Of a stretch of 20,028 nucleotides of DNA, positions 8,260-17,402 are shown piece by piece. The position numbers were made by a program, and so were the translations under genes. Position 1 is the stretch's first letter. Each line of letters begins with the position of its first letter. The notes beneath the pieces are model-generated. The model worked only from the letters and a program-made list of their open reading frames with translations. It was not told the origin of the DNA and did not search any database. Location of the stretch: assembly GCF_004359215.1 (NCBI RefSeq), contig NC_090613.1:4533632-4553659 (forward strand), written 5' to 3'. Origin of the DNA: Bremia lactucae (Eukaryota > Oomycota > Peronosporomycetes > Peronosporales > Peronosporaceae).

Positions 8260-8938
8260 TTTTTCTTAACAGAACGGCAAAATGTGGTTATGGCCATTTT
8301 TAAACTTGGAGGTTGAGCCATGGAGTGGGCACTATCGTGCAGCACGTCCTTTGACGACGCTTTTCCCTCATGGGATTCGCTGAAGCAGCAAATGACCAGC
8401 ATGTTTACACCGCCAGATCAGGTTTTTTTGCGCGCGAGCGTGACTTTAGCGACTCGACAGGGTAAAAGAACTCTAGGAGACTTTGTCCAGGAGTTGAGAA
8501 CCCTCATTGCATCTACGCATCAAGACCCGGTGCGAGAAGCAATTGTCGTAACAAACTTTATGGGGGGTCTCAATGAGGGCGTTGGCCGGAGGGAATTATT
8601 CGGATCTCATCCTGCTACTTTCGAAGAGGTCGTTGCCATAGCGCTACGCGCTGAGTTCGACCTTAAATTTTGCTTGCGTTAGCACCCCTTTTTACCGAAG
8701 CACATGGGTTCCGTCTAATAGACAGGTACGCATGGGTCTAAGCCTCGTCGAGGCAGGAGAAGAGGCACTTCAAGCTGTGGAACAGCATAAGACCATTAAT
8801 AGATGTTATATGTGCGGAAGCACGAAATATTTACGTCCGTTCTGCCCCCTTCGACATTCGCGTAAAGCCCGAAAGAGCTCCAACTCCGACCAATACCAGA
8901 GATCTGGTACGGTGCGGGAAAATGTCGATACCCATTAG
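8260..8938 (+). pseudogene. Element 2 gag with a damaged zinc knuckle
   Basis: Gag forms the retrotransposon particle and binds its RNA. From 8320 a 120-codon frame carries the Retrotrans_gag pattern: a Trp-containing start (EWALSCSTSFDDAF), SWDSLKQQMTSMFTPPD, LATRQGKRTLGDFVQELRTL and FMGGLNEGVGRRELF, closing with FEEVVAIALRAEFDL. A stop at 8680-8682 ends it. After a change of frame, a CCHC-type knuckle appears near 8800: CYMCGSTKYLRPFC has Cys-x2-Cys-x4-Tyr-x4-Cys, so the metal-binding His is Tyr. A further stop follows at 8936-8938. The start is hidden by the gap. Broken but clearly recognisable. Confidence 0.85.
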
Positions 8939-9039
8939 GTGCGGGGCGCCCTACTGGGGAAGACCTAGGCTCTATTGAACCTCTAGGAGGTGAAAATAAA
9001 CAGAACCTATCCCCAATTAGCTTAGTGCTTAACGGCACG

Positions 9040-9465
9040 GGGCAAGAGTACAAGCCTGGTTTGCTAGTCGCTCAAGCGACTATAAAGGGCTTTGATAAGC
9101 CGATGTCAATTATTAATTGACTCAGGAGTGTCCTGCAATTATGCTCGACGCCTTTCCCTTAAACGAAGTCAACAATACGTTGAGGCGCTCAAAGCGCATG
9201 AAGGTGATACAATCACTGTTCGCTTAGCGACTGGGACTCGTGTCACTTAGCCCAAAGTTCCATTGATTTTAGGTATTAAGTTTCTGGACTTTGACAGTAT
9301 GAAACGCTGTCTCGTCCTTGATTTGGATTCGAGATATGATCTCATCCTGGCTTATACACTATGAGCCATGGATCGGTTGGAGGTTTATGACCTTAGGCGC
9401 CACGCGCAATGCTCCTAGTAATGTTTTGGAGAGTCATGAACCCACTTTTTCTAGGCAACAAAGCG
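9040..9465 (+). pseudogene. Element 2 retropepsin-like protease
   Basis: This is the aspartic protease that would cut the polyprotein. The active-site motif is LIDSGVSCNYARR near 9112-9150, with Asp-Ser-Gly in place and Val where Ala is usual. It is followed by EGDTITVRLATGTRVT near 9200-9248 and by CLVLDLDSRYDLIL near 9310-9352. Stops interrupt the frame at 9248 and 9363. After a shift, the sequence HYEPWIGWRFMTLGATRNAP continues the usual oomycete Gypsy linker. It lies between gag and reverse transcriptase, as expected for Ty3-type pol. Confidence 0.8.
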
Positions 9466-9665
9466 CTATTGGCGCGGATCATTGAGAGAGTCTGTCAGTG
9501 TGTAGACATTGGCATTACTGAGTTTATAAATTTTAATGTTATAAACATTAATTCTGAGCCCGACTGAGCAGAAATTAGTGGAACGGCACGAACTCCGTCG
9601 AGTGACACTCGTTGTACTAACGATCACAGAATGCTGAAAGCATTGTTGGCCTAAAGCCGAATCAT

Positions 9666-9905
9666 CAAGGGTGCAATATCCATGATATACGTGGAGTGGC
9701 ACGTCTAAGTCCACCGAGTATGGTCGGCCGAGGTGGCATCATACTGAGTGTCAGTAGTGACACTGTTGGCGATTGGCCAGGACCTTAAGGGTGCAATATC
9801 CCTGAGATACGTGGAGTGGCACGTTTAAGTCCACCGAGCCTGGTCGGCCGAGGTGGCACCATAATGAGTGTCAAAGTGACAATAATGGCGGTTCGCCAGG
9901 GCATT
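9666..9905 (+). repeat. 120-bp tandem duplication in the protease-RT linker
   Basis: Two copies with a period of exactly 120 bp: AAGGGTGCAATATCC begins at 9667 and again at 9787. Both contain ATACGTGGAGTGGCACGT, AAGTCCACCGAG and GGTCGGCCGAGGTGGCA. A 120-bp unit equals 40 codons and would keep frame. The copies have diverged at many sites. Confidence 0.9.
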
Positions 9906-9929
9906 TTGGGTCAAACCCTTCTAATGCAC

Positions 9930-10890
9930 GTGAAGCGACATGTAAAAGCTTGTTGGATAAGGAAGTTGAGTTACCTAACTCCTTGTCGGATGTCAAATTA
10001 GAAACCATGTCTGGTATAGAACCAATACAGGCTGGAAAATTCGGTGACGTGAATGTCCCGGCCTCTAAGAGGTTATCTCCACTCCAAGACAGGAAGGACA
10101 CGAAGCGTGTAAACCCTTACAAAGTGATTCTAGTGAGCAATTACTTACGCTTGTAAATGGTGTCACCGGTAACATTGAGGGGGAAATTAGCCTTGCGGCA
10201 ATCCCTTCGTTACATGCTCTTTTAGAGCTAGACGAATTTTCTATTGATGAGTGCGGCCGTGTCTTAAGGGCTGGCGACTTATCTGAGATGGTGGTCATTC
10301 GACCAAAAATTGAGTCAAACTCATCGTCACTTCTAGACGAAGCTGTCCTGGATATCACATAATCTGCACTTAGTGCGCGAAATGGGTCATCGATCCTTGT
10401 AGATCCTACGGATCTCTTTTATTCTTGATTAAGAAATTCCAATATGTGGTATGTAATAATCCATCATCTGTTTTTCCTCCGGATAGAAATGTTCGTCATG
10501 AAATTGACTTGGTTCCGGAAAGTGAATACTGTCACAAGACAATGGCCTTTACCAAGGGAGCAGTGTGACGTCATTGAAAAAAATTTCCGTGCTAAGATCG
10601 AGGCTGGAATGGTACGAGAGAGCAAATCTCCTCATTCGACACCAACATTTTGTGACAAATAGTGATATGGTAAATAGCGCATTGTACATGCTTACAATAA
10701 GCCTAATACTGTCACTATACCAGCACGAACCCCCATTCCTAGAGAGGATGTTCTTTAGAAAAATATGGTGCACTGTACCATGTACAATGCACTGGACTGA
10801 GTCGATGGTTACTACTAACTGCTCATGCGAGCTAGCGATATCCCGCTTACAGCGGTTGGCACCCTTTGATATTCCAAATATTACGAAGTA
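9930..10890 (+). pseudogene. Element 2 linker and reverse transcriptase N-terminal part
   Basis: A linker with SDVKLETMSGIEPIQAGKF (about 9990-10040) leads through VNGVTGNIEGEISLAAIPSL and LDEFSIDECGRVLRAGDLSE to RPKIESNSSSLLDEAVLD (about 10300-10360). Reverse transcriptase proper begins with VTRQWPLPREQCDVIE, then KIEAGMVRESKSPHSTPTFC (about 10530-10660). After a gap in frame comes HAYNKPNTVTIPARTPIPRE, then MYNALD-stop-VDGYY-stop-LLMRASDIPLTAV (about 10680-10860). Two stops fall inside the highly conserved fingers/palm segment. The YxDD catalytic box, RNase H and integrase are absent: the element is deleted from about 10890 onward. Confidence 0.88.
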
Positions 10891-10906
10891 AGTGGTCCCG
10901 GTGGAC

Positions 10907-11216
10907 CTAGTTCTTAAATGAGACTTCGTTTTTACTCCTTGTTTCGTTTGGAAACAAAACGATCGGAACTTCCCTCATGGAGGTCACCGAAGCTTCACGG
11001 GCTTGATCACGTAAACGGGTCAGGTACTGACTTCTCGTTATAATCTTTAGTGTAAGGTATTGCTCATGAAGAGCGTTGCGGGCAGCTATCTCCTTCGGCG
11101 TCCTCGCCGGGTCACCGGAGATCCAGGTCCCAAGCTTTCCCCGCTATCTGTTTGAGACGCTCGTCTGCACTAAGCGGAGTAAATCTATATTCACTATGAG
11201 CTTTAGCTTTCGCTAT
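10907..11216 (-). pseudogene. Antisense coding remnant beside the right LTR of element 2
   Basis: On the minus strand a first frame reads AKAHSEYRFTPLSADERLKQ, IAGKAWDLDLR then a TGA at 11114-11112. A shifted frame overlaps and continues WISGDPARTPKEIAARNALH, EQYLTLKIITRSQYLTRLRD, QAREASVTSMREVPIVLFPN and ends at 10909-10907. The composition looks protein-like and helical, unlike the opposite strand. One frameshift would join the two pieces. I do not know the family. It abuts the truncated reverse transcriptase and lies just inside repeat A, antisense to the element. It could be an element-encoded antisense ORF or a nested fragment. Confidence 0.5.
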
Positions 11217-11267
11217 CTCGGCAGATCGACGACGAGAATTTTTCCTTTACGAGGATTATCTGCTCAA

Positions 11268-11557
11268 CGATTTTAGATTTAGATAATTAAATAAAGTACA
11301 GTTCTCCTTTTGATCTTAAAACATTAAGTGCCTTCCTAAGGCTGGCGCATTGATCTTTAAGAGATAGAAGCCTTTCTAGGGTATATCCTCTTGGGCACTA
11401 GTTGCCACTTGGTTCTCCGAACCCCTGAAACGCTTAAGCTAGGAATCATTTAATAGCTTGAACGACTCCCTGAGTTGTTAAACTCATTAGCTTAATAAAT
11501 CTTAGTGACTCTGTGAGTCTAAAAGTCTTCCTCTGACTTCACGATCGAGGTAGCTCC
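11268..11557 (+). repeat. Repeat A, right copy (probable 3' LTR of element 2)
   Basis: This is the uninterrupted partner of 7201-7497, ending GAGGTAGCTCC at 11557 and perhaps continuing about 10 bases (ATTGCAAAA). The two copies differ by scattered substitutions and small indels, so the insertion is old. The boundary toward the antisense remnant is not sharp. Confidence 0.72.
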
Positions 11558-12542
11558 ATTGCAAAATCTTCTAGTAGTGTTTCTTAACTTTGCCATGTTG
11601 TGCTTGATGACACATTGCGCACTAGCGTCTACAACCTTAACTTTAGCAAAGGTTTTGCGAAATGTTTCTATTACCAACGACGATTTCCAAGGGGTTCAGC
11701 ATTGTTTGTTGATTGACGTGATTTTTATCACGACATATTAAGGTTAGACTCGCATTTCTGAATGCTGTAACAGTGTGCTGTTTCATAGATATTACTTGCT
11801 ATAAAATAAATAATAAATGTTATTTATTATAAAAGAAAATAAATTATGAAGTATGAATAAATATATTTTAGGCACGATAAAATATAACAAAATAATTTAA
11901 AATACAAAAAAAAAGATACCAAACATTTAAGAAATTAAAAGAATACTGAAATAATTAATAAACAAAAAACATTATTACGCATGTATAATATACGTATACA
12001 ATTCGTTTTGCAGTCTCATATCTGTACGACGCCTTAGACGATCCGGACACTTGACAGGTGTGCATTGCAAACTTTTTCGGAGGTCCGAATGTATGCGAAA
12101 CGCAAACTGCACAACGAAGAGACAGCCATGTTGCGTGCACACTGCCTTGTAGTGCCGTTTGTCGCTTGACACAGCACGAAACGGACTTTACAATTCAAAC
12201 AGTATTCAATAACTGCTCGAATAATTTCGCTAAAATCTATCCTTGAAGAAGCTGCTAGCTTGCTGTTGCTCGTCGTCGCTATCCATCGCTGGCATGAATA
12301 TGCAGCAAAACACAATCGTTGATGTGTGGGCAGCAAGAGGTAGCGGGGTGGGACGTCCAAGTTTTGCAACATGCCAGAATACTACATAGTGCAGCATTAA
12401 AGATCATACAATACTTAGAACAGGATATGTGTCAAATATCGTCTGAACAACAGAAAACGTAAATGGAACAGTCTTAGAGAGTCTTCTCAAAAGTTTATTG
12501 ATAACGTGACTAGATAGACGCATGCAAAAACTCCGTCGTACG
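11558..12542. other. Intergenic, AT-rich; no secure gene
   Basis: A 60-codon plus frame at 11559-11741 begins with a hydrophobic stretch but lacks an ATG at its start. A very AT-rich tract runs 11790-11990. Minus-strand frames at 12372-11955 are Cys-containing (for example RFVLCQATNGTTRQC) but overlap one another in two frames and match nothing I know. I assign no gene. Confidence 0.4.
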
Positions 12543-12991
12543 CTTATTGCAACGGGGCACTACTGACTTGTTCTGCTTCAGTACAAGTCTACTTCCCACT
12601 GCTTCAATGCGAGTGGTGCCTCACGTCACTTCACGTATACTAGTACGTGCAGAGGGAGACTCTTTTTAAAACACTTGCATTAAAGAGGGTTGAAAGAAAA
12701 CTGTATAGAATATAATTAAGATCTTCTGTTGCGATCTATTTAATAATTACTTGACTGTAAACTAACACAAAACATGTAATAAAGTCTTACCTGTCTCTCT
12801 CTTTGTGCGCGTTCAGCACTGACTGGACCGCGAACAAAGTAGATTATTGGTCTATCTACCAATGTATAACTTTTAAAATATAACCATGTAAAGTAATATT
12901 CTGCAAATATTATCTAACAAATTTAGATCATATATTAATTTACAACCTTTAAGTGTTAATTTTATGAAACGATACACCCTGCTACACTTAT
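12543..12991 (-). repeat. Solo LTR, family B, copy 2, with 5-bp target duplication
   Basis: The LTR itself is 12548-12986 (439 bp), starting TGCAACGGGG and ending CACCCTGCTACA, each end slightly mutated from copy 1. It is flanked by CTTAT at 12543-12547 and CTTAT at 12987-12991, a perfect 5-bp target duplication typical of Ty3/Gypsy integration. With no internal sequence, this is a clean solo LTR. Confidence 0.92.
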
Positions 12992-13640
12992 GACAAATTT
13001 CAATGAATAAGAACGCCTTCAATCCATATCTCTTCATGATACCTTCTCTGCCTCATGGCTAAGATCAAGTGTAGATGATCCCAAGCTTGTTTATACTCGT
13101 ACGAATATTGTACAAGGTATAGGTATGTTTTCTTATTATCAATTATTTTGGTATATTTTTATTTTTCATTTGTAATTACTTGTTTTTTTTATTAATTGTC
13201 TGTTTGATTTATTTCCATTTTTTATTATTTGGTATGTTTTTTTTATTTATTAATTTTGTTGGTATATATTTGTTATATTTCCTATCTTTTATTAATTCTG
13301 ACTTAATAATTCCAGTATTACCAAAAATGATTTATATTGAGACAACGAAACATTAGTTCTATTGATAGGTTTGATTGGTTGTTTTAAATGTTATTCGATC
13401 CCGCATTACAAGACACGATAAGGCGGGGTGTACCGAGGCGCTCTCTATAGATGGTTGTTAACATATTGAAATCAGTAGAAAGAAGATCGTAACGTACGAA
13501 CTTAATATATTAATATAGATTCACTTTTTCATTGTATTAAAGCCTCCGAATTTGCCTTTAGTAGCTAAGTCTAGCTGCTCGTAACCTCCTTCTACACGTA
13601 AGTGTTCTTCTTCACTGTTATCAGTGTTGGTTGACTAGTA
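12992..13640. other. AT-rich interval without genes
   Basis: Sequence from 13110 to 13330 is extremely T-rich, with repeated TTTATT and GGTAT motifs. No open frame of note occurs. Element 3 gag homology starts somewhere after 13640. No LTR of element 3 is recognisable here. Confidence 0.5.
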
Positions 13641-14700
13641 CTGTGTTCAGTACAAGCGAAAGGTACCAAGCAGCACTTTGTAGATCCAACATAGGCATGT
13701 TAGATGAAGAAGGTGGAAGCTCTGAATCCCCTCGAGAAGGCTTCCATGCAACGCGTAGGTGACCTGAACTGGAAAGCGGTCGAACGTATAAGTTCGGCGT
13801 TAGGCGGGCCAGAGATAACAGCAGGCAAAGCTGGTGTCTCAACAATTCTATTGCTGAGCACCCTGTTCTATCAAAACCTCTGGGTGTTGAGACCCTTGCT
13901 GGTGAAGCAATATTACTTATTCGCGGGCCCCGAAGAATTTGTGTTGTATAAACTCGGCTATAGCCGCATGTTGGTCATCAATTTGTTGAGCGAATTAACC
14001 GGGCCGACGCTTTCGCGCCGATCCGATAGCTTAACGATCGAAATCTCTTAATGTAAAGAAGTCGAAGGCGACTCACTTTAAAGATGGTTCGTCGACTTAA
14101 ACGACGCCATTGAAGCTTGTCGCATTGTCATTGACGCGACTAATTTAAGTTTGGCGTGTCCACCCTGGCCGGACGTGTCAAATCTTGGGCCTTCCATGGC
14201 TCAAGCTGCACGACCAATACGTGTTTGGGTCTTTATGAGGTCTTTTAGACCCAGCAGAGGCGGCCGTTGAGCCGCCACGTGCCAACTTCAGAGCTCGAGC
14301 AGAGATTTTGGATTGAAGCAGGCAAGCGTAGTCTTCACGCTTATGCCCAAAATAAGCGATGCCTTGTAAGGAGTACCGCGAATCATTATATAGATGAACG
14401 AACACAGGTAACTGTGCTTATTAGATAAGAGGTCTTGCAGACGTTCCTGTCAGGACCCACCTGATCTGTTTCAAATTAAAGATGCTTAATCAAGCGATCT
14501 CCATAGCGGAATAGGAGAACTTCAGCAGGTAACAAGCTTTCGTTTCTCCAGTGCTTATCGTCCAACAGACGACAAGAAAACGGAGTTCCAGAACCTATGG
14601 ACCTCTCGTGTATGGAGAGCGAGAAACATCGTTCTTCGAGTTACAAACGATTGCAAAAATGCTATTGTTGTCAAAAGACGGGCCACTATGACTATGAGGG
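13640..14700 (+). pseudogene. Element 3 gag with a damaged zinc knuckle
   Basis: An open frame at 13704-14051 is placed like gag N-terminal sequence, but I cannot match it. The gag core is clear further on: STLAGRVKSWAFHG near 14155-14200, then (after a stop) EAGKRSLHAYAQNKRCLVRS and IDERTQVTVLI near 14310-14420. EPMDLSCMESEKHRSSSYKR leads into the knuckle KCYCCQKTGHYDYEGS at about 14660-14704. The pattern is Cys-x2-Cys-x4-His-x4-Gly, so the last metal-binding Cys is Gly (GGT). Several stops lie between 14225 and 14500. A typical eroded Gypsy gag. Confidence 0.82.
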
Positions 14701-15099
14701 TAGTGCCCACGCCCATTGTCTATCAACACTAAACGAAACGATCGACCTCCCGCTAGGAGCAACGGAGGACGCGGATCCGACGCCGTTACAAAATCGCAAA
14801 GGCGAGGCGGATCGTAAGAAACGGACGCAGTCTTTTTGTGCGGAGCACCCTACTGATCCAGCAACGTCAAAAGAATTAGCAGGCCTTTTGACAAAAGTTG
14901 CTTCACATGCACAAACATTATGTGTAGCTGCCCCAAGTGATGAGATTAATCTTATCACCTTGAAAATTATGGTGGAAATAAACTGCCACTAAAGTCCCTA
15001 GTCGATTGTGGGGCATCGAATAAATTTATTCGACGCCAATTGCGAGAAGTTCGCAGACTGAAACTTAGTAAGCGCGATACTTCTCTAACGAAAATGACA

Positions 15100-15199
15100 G
15101 TGGCCTAGCAATAGGCGCATCCGTAACGGTAAAGAAACGTGTTGTTAGTATCCACAACACGTTTCTTTACTGTTACGGATGCGCCTATTGCTAGGCCAC
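15100..15199. repeat. Near-perfect palindrome, 46-bp arms, 8-nt loop
   Basis: The left arm 15100-15145 (GTGGCCTAGCAATAGGCGCA... to ...GTGTTGT) and right arm 15154-15199 (ACAACAC... to ...CTAGGCCAC) are reverse complements with one mismatch. The loop is TAGTATCC. The left arm reads as protease flap sequence in sense, so the right arm is the inverted new copy. Confidence 0.97.
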
Positions 15200-15500
15200 G
15201 CACTTGAACTTGTAAACAGTACGATGATGATTTAATCGTACTCAATTTGGATGTCAAATTTAATATCATCCTTGAAATACTATGGCTCAGAAAATACGAA
15301 CCATGCATAAACTGCCAGCATAAAGCCGTGACGATGTCTATCTCTTATTCATCAGATGGCCATCTACTGAACGTCTTTGAGCGTCCACAAGCGTGTGGAT
15401 GTCCTACGAGCGAGTGCGAGAGCCTCACTCATGGTTCGGTCGTTCGCATGACTGTACAAGACCTTAGTGTGACAATTCATAACACTCTGGAAATTGATCT

Positions 15501-15606
15501 TGACGGCTGTGCAAAAGCAGAGACAGAGTCGAAGATCCACCATTGTGACAGGGACATAGCTACTGACGGCTGTGCACAAGCACAGGCAGCGTCGAAGTTC
15601 GACCAT
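15501..15606 (+). repeat. 63-bp tandem duplication in element 3 spacer
   Basis: TGACGGCTGTGCA begins at 15501 and again at 15564, a period of 63 bp (21 codons). Units read DGCAKAETESKIHH and DGCAQAQAASKFDH. The second copy is partial. Confidence 0.85.
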
Positions 15607-15759
15607 TCAAAAAAGCTGAGTTGTACGAAGCAAGGATGCTTGCTTCGAAAGCAGCAATCTAGAGATTTTGAAAGGCCTGTCTATAAGCGATAGGCGGATA
15701 TACACTTTATCTGATAGCGCCTCCAAATTTGACTTATTTGCCGCTAAAAGGAAATCAGT

Positions 15760-16843
15760 TCTTGCGTGATCTGCGTATTGGCAAAGTCAAGAAGATCTGC
15801 GTACTTGTCACAGAGGATAAGCACGAGGCCGATATTTGGTCGGCAACGGGCTCTTAGTAGCCCATCGATGGATGAAAGTGTCCTCAGTGATAAGATTCAA
15901 TTGTTCGTTTTACGTCCCAATCTTCGAGTCATGAGGACAGACCCTTCATATAAGGATTTGTTCGACTTCGAGAACGTGTTCCCTGAATCCATACAAAGCG
16001 AGTTGCGTAAGGATAAAGGCACTCGACCTGATACCAGGTTCGAATAATGTGTCATGAAGCAGTGGTCACTGGCTCGTGAACTAGCATCAGTGACCGACAA
16101 ACTCTTTGCCGATCGCTAAGCAGCGGGCAGTCACTTCCCCACATATTCTCCGTCGGGTTGTGCATGCGTTCAATATATTAAATGCTGAAACTGTACCGGC
16201 TCAAAAGGTCGATACGACAAAAAGACGCAATCACTGATAGCATGTCAAAGAGTACATTTTTTCGTCAATTGATCTGATGGGTGTATTTGATCAGATTTTT
16301 ATGCGTGAACAGGATATCCCGTTCATAGCAGTAAGCACCCACCCCAATTGAAATAATATGGGAGTTGCTAGTTATGCCACAGCGGCTAAGTAATGCCCCT
16401 GGAGCATTCAATAGGTGCGTATGAGATTGGTGCGATATTTGGCACCGAGTTCTTCATTCCTAGCAGAGTAATGAAAGGAAAGTCGGATGCTGGAAGTACA
16501 TCGTACCCACGTCTAAAAGTTTTTTCTGCGTAAGCAAAAGCTGTAGGCAAATTTTAAGAAGTGTACATTCGCTGCAAGCAAATATATCTTCTTATGTGAG
16601 CAGTGGGGAAAACACTGTGTACGCCCTGATCCTGAAAAAATCAAGAAGTTCACGGACTAAACTGTGGCAGTCGATGTAAAGGGACTTCGAAAGTTTCTCG
16701 GCTTAGCGACGTACTTACATATTACTCGCGCACCTATGCCGAGATGACAGTACATCTTTCTTCTTTGCTAAAGAGAAATTCAAAATTGGTAATGGAGCGC
16801 TGATTGTCAACAGTCCTATGAGAGGTATTAAGCAAAGCTTGAT
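15760..16843 (+). pseudogene. Element 3 reverse transcriptase remnant, cut off by element 4
   Basis: A linker (DLRIGKVKKICVLVTEDK, then SPSMDESVLSDK) leads to a degenerate polymerase: FENVFPESIQSELRKDKGTR near 15970-16030, NAPGAFNRCV near 16395, and KKCTFAASK near 16555. VRPDPEKIKKFTD and VDVKGLRKFLGLATYLH are near 16620-16715, TYAEMTVHLSSLLKRN near 16735-16785, and SADCQQSYER at the RNase H start. These are the palm, thumb and connection segments of Ty3 reverse transcriptase. The YxDD box is not readable, and many stops and shifts occur. Homology stops at 16843 exactly where LTR B begins; RNase H and integrase do not resume inside the window. Confidence 0.82.
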
Positions 16844-17271
16844 TATAACGGGGGTGCTACTGACTTGTACTGCTTCAGTACGTGTCCACTTCGCACTGCC
16901 TCAGTGCGAGTGGTGCCTCACGTCACTACGTGCAAAGGAATACCCCCTTTAAACACTTGCTTTTAAGAGGATTAAAATAAAATTGTATTTAATAGAATTA
17001 AGTTCGTTGATTATGTCTATTTAAATAACTTAATTATAAATTTATACAAAACATGCGATATAGTCTTATCTGTTTCTCTCTTTGCGCGCGTCCAGCACTG
17101 ACTGGACCGCGGAGAAAGTAGATAGATATAATGGTCTATATCTATTAATTGATTACCTTTTAGAATATTACCATGTAAAGTAATATTATCCAAATATTAT
17201 CTACCTCGTAGATAAAATATTAATTAACAACCTTTCAGTGTTGATTTCATGTAACGATACACCCCGTTACA
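16844..17271 (-). repeat. 3' LTR of element 4 (LTR family B, copy 3)
   Basis: This 428-bp copy begins TATAACGGGG (mutated TGTAAC) and ends CACCCCGTTACA. On the minus strand a purine-rich tract lies immediately before its start at 17271, so the LTR reads right to left and is the 3' LTR of a minus-strand element. There is no matching target duplication between its two flanks (TTGAT and TCAAT), as expected if the other LTR is far to the right. A 5-bp duplication of TTGAT should then follow the distant 5' LTR. Confidence 0.82.
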
Positions 17272-17290
17272 TCAATCCTCCCTTAAACGA
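17272..17290 (-). promoter_or_regulatory. Polypurine tract of element 4
   Basis: On the minus strand, AAGGGAGGATTGA runs directly into the LTR start TGTAACGGGG. A purine run at this place primes plus-strand cDNA synthesis in LTR retrotransposons. Confidence 0.65.
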
Positions 17291-17402
17291 CAATCACTCT
17301 GACTGTCATTGGATAGTGTTGTTATTATAAGATGTGTTAATTAGAAACGATGTTGATTGCTCAGAATCATAATGTTTAATTCTTTCGCATGTCAACAAGT
17401 CC

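Larger units (their letters stand above)
14701..15700 (+). pseudogene. Element 3 protease region
   Basis: A spacer frame to 14992 ends at a one-base shift. The retropepsin-like active site follows: SLVDCGASNKFIRRQLREVR near 14995-15055, with Asp codon 15004-15006 and the Asp-Cys-Gly-Ala variant. The flap segment LAIGASVTVKKRVVSIHN is at about 15105-15155. The C-terminal half YDDDLIVLNLDVKFNIILEI, LRKYEP and ERPQACGCPTSECESLTHGS runs on open to 15693. The flap is followed at once by a reversed copy of itself (15100-15199 palindrome), which wrecks the frame. Two related 21-residue units beginning DGCA lie near its end. Confidence 0.82.

Noticed and set aside
8023..8402. Long open frames across the N gap
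   Set aside because: They are open only because N codons are read as X.
12034..12372. 112-codon Cys-containing minus-strand frame
   Set aside because: I considered a transposase zinc-finger tail, but Cys spacing fits no pattern I know and a competing frame overlaps it; no support for a gene.
15105..15308. Minus-strand 67-codon frame showing the protease motif
   Set aside because: It appears only because the palindrome places an inverted copy of the protease flap on the other strand.
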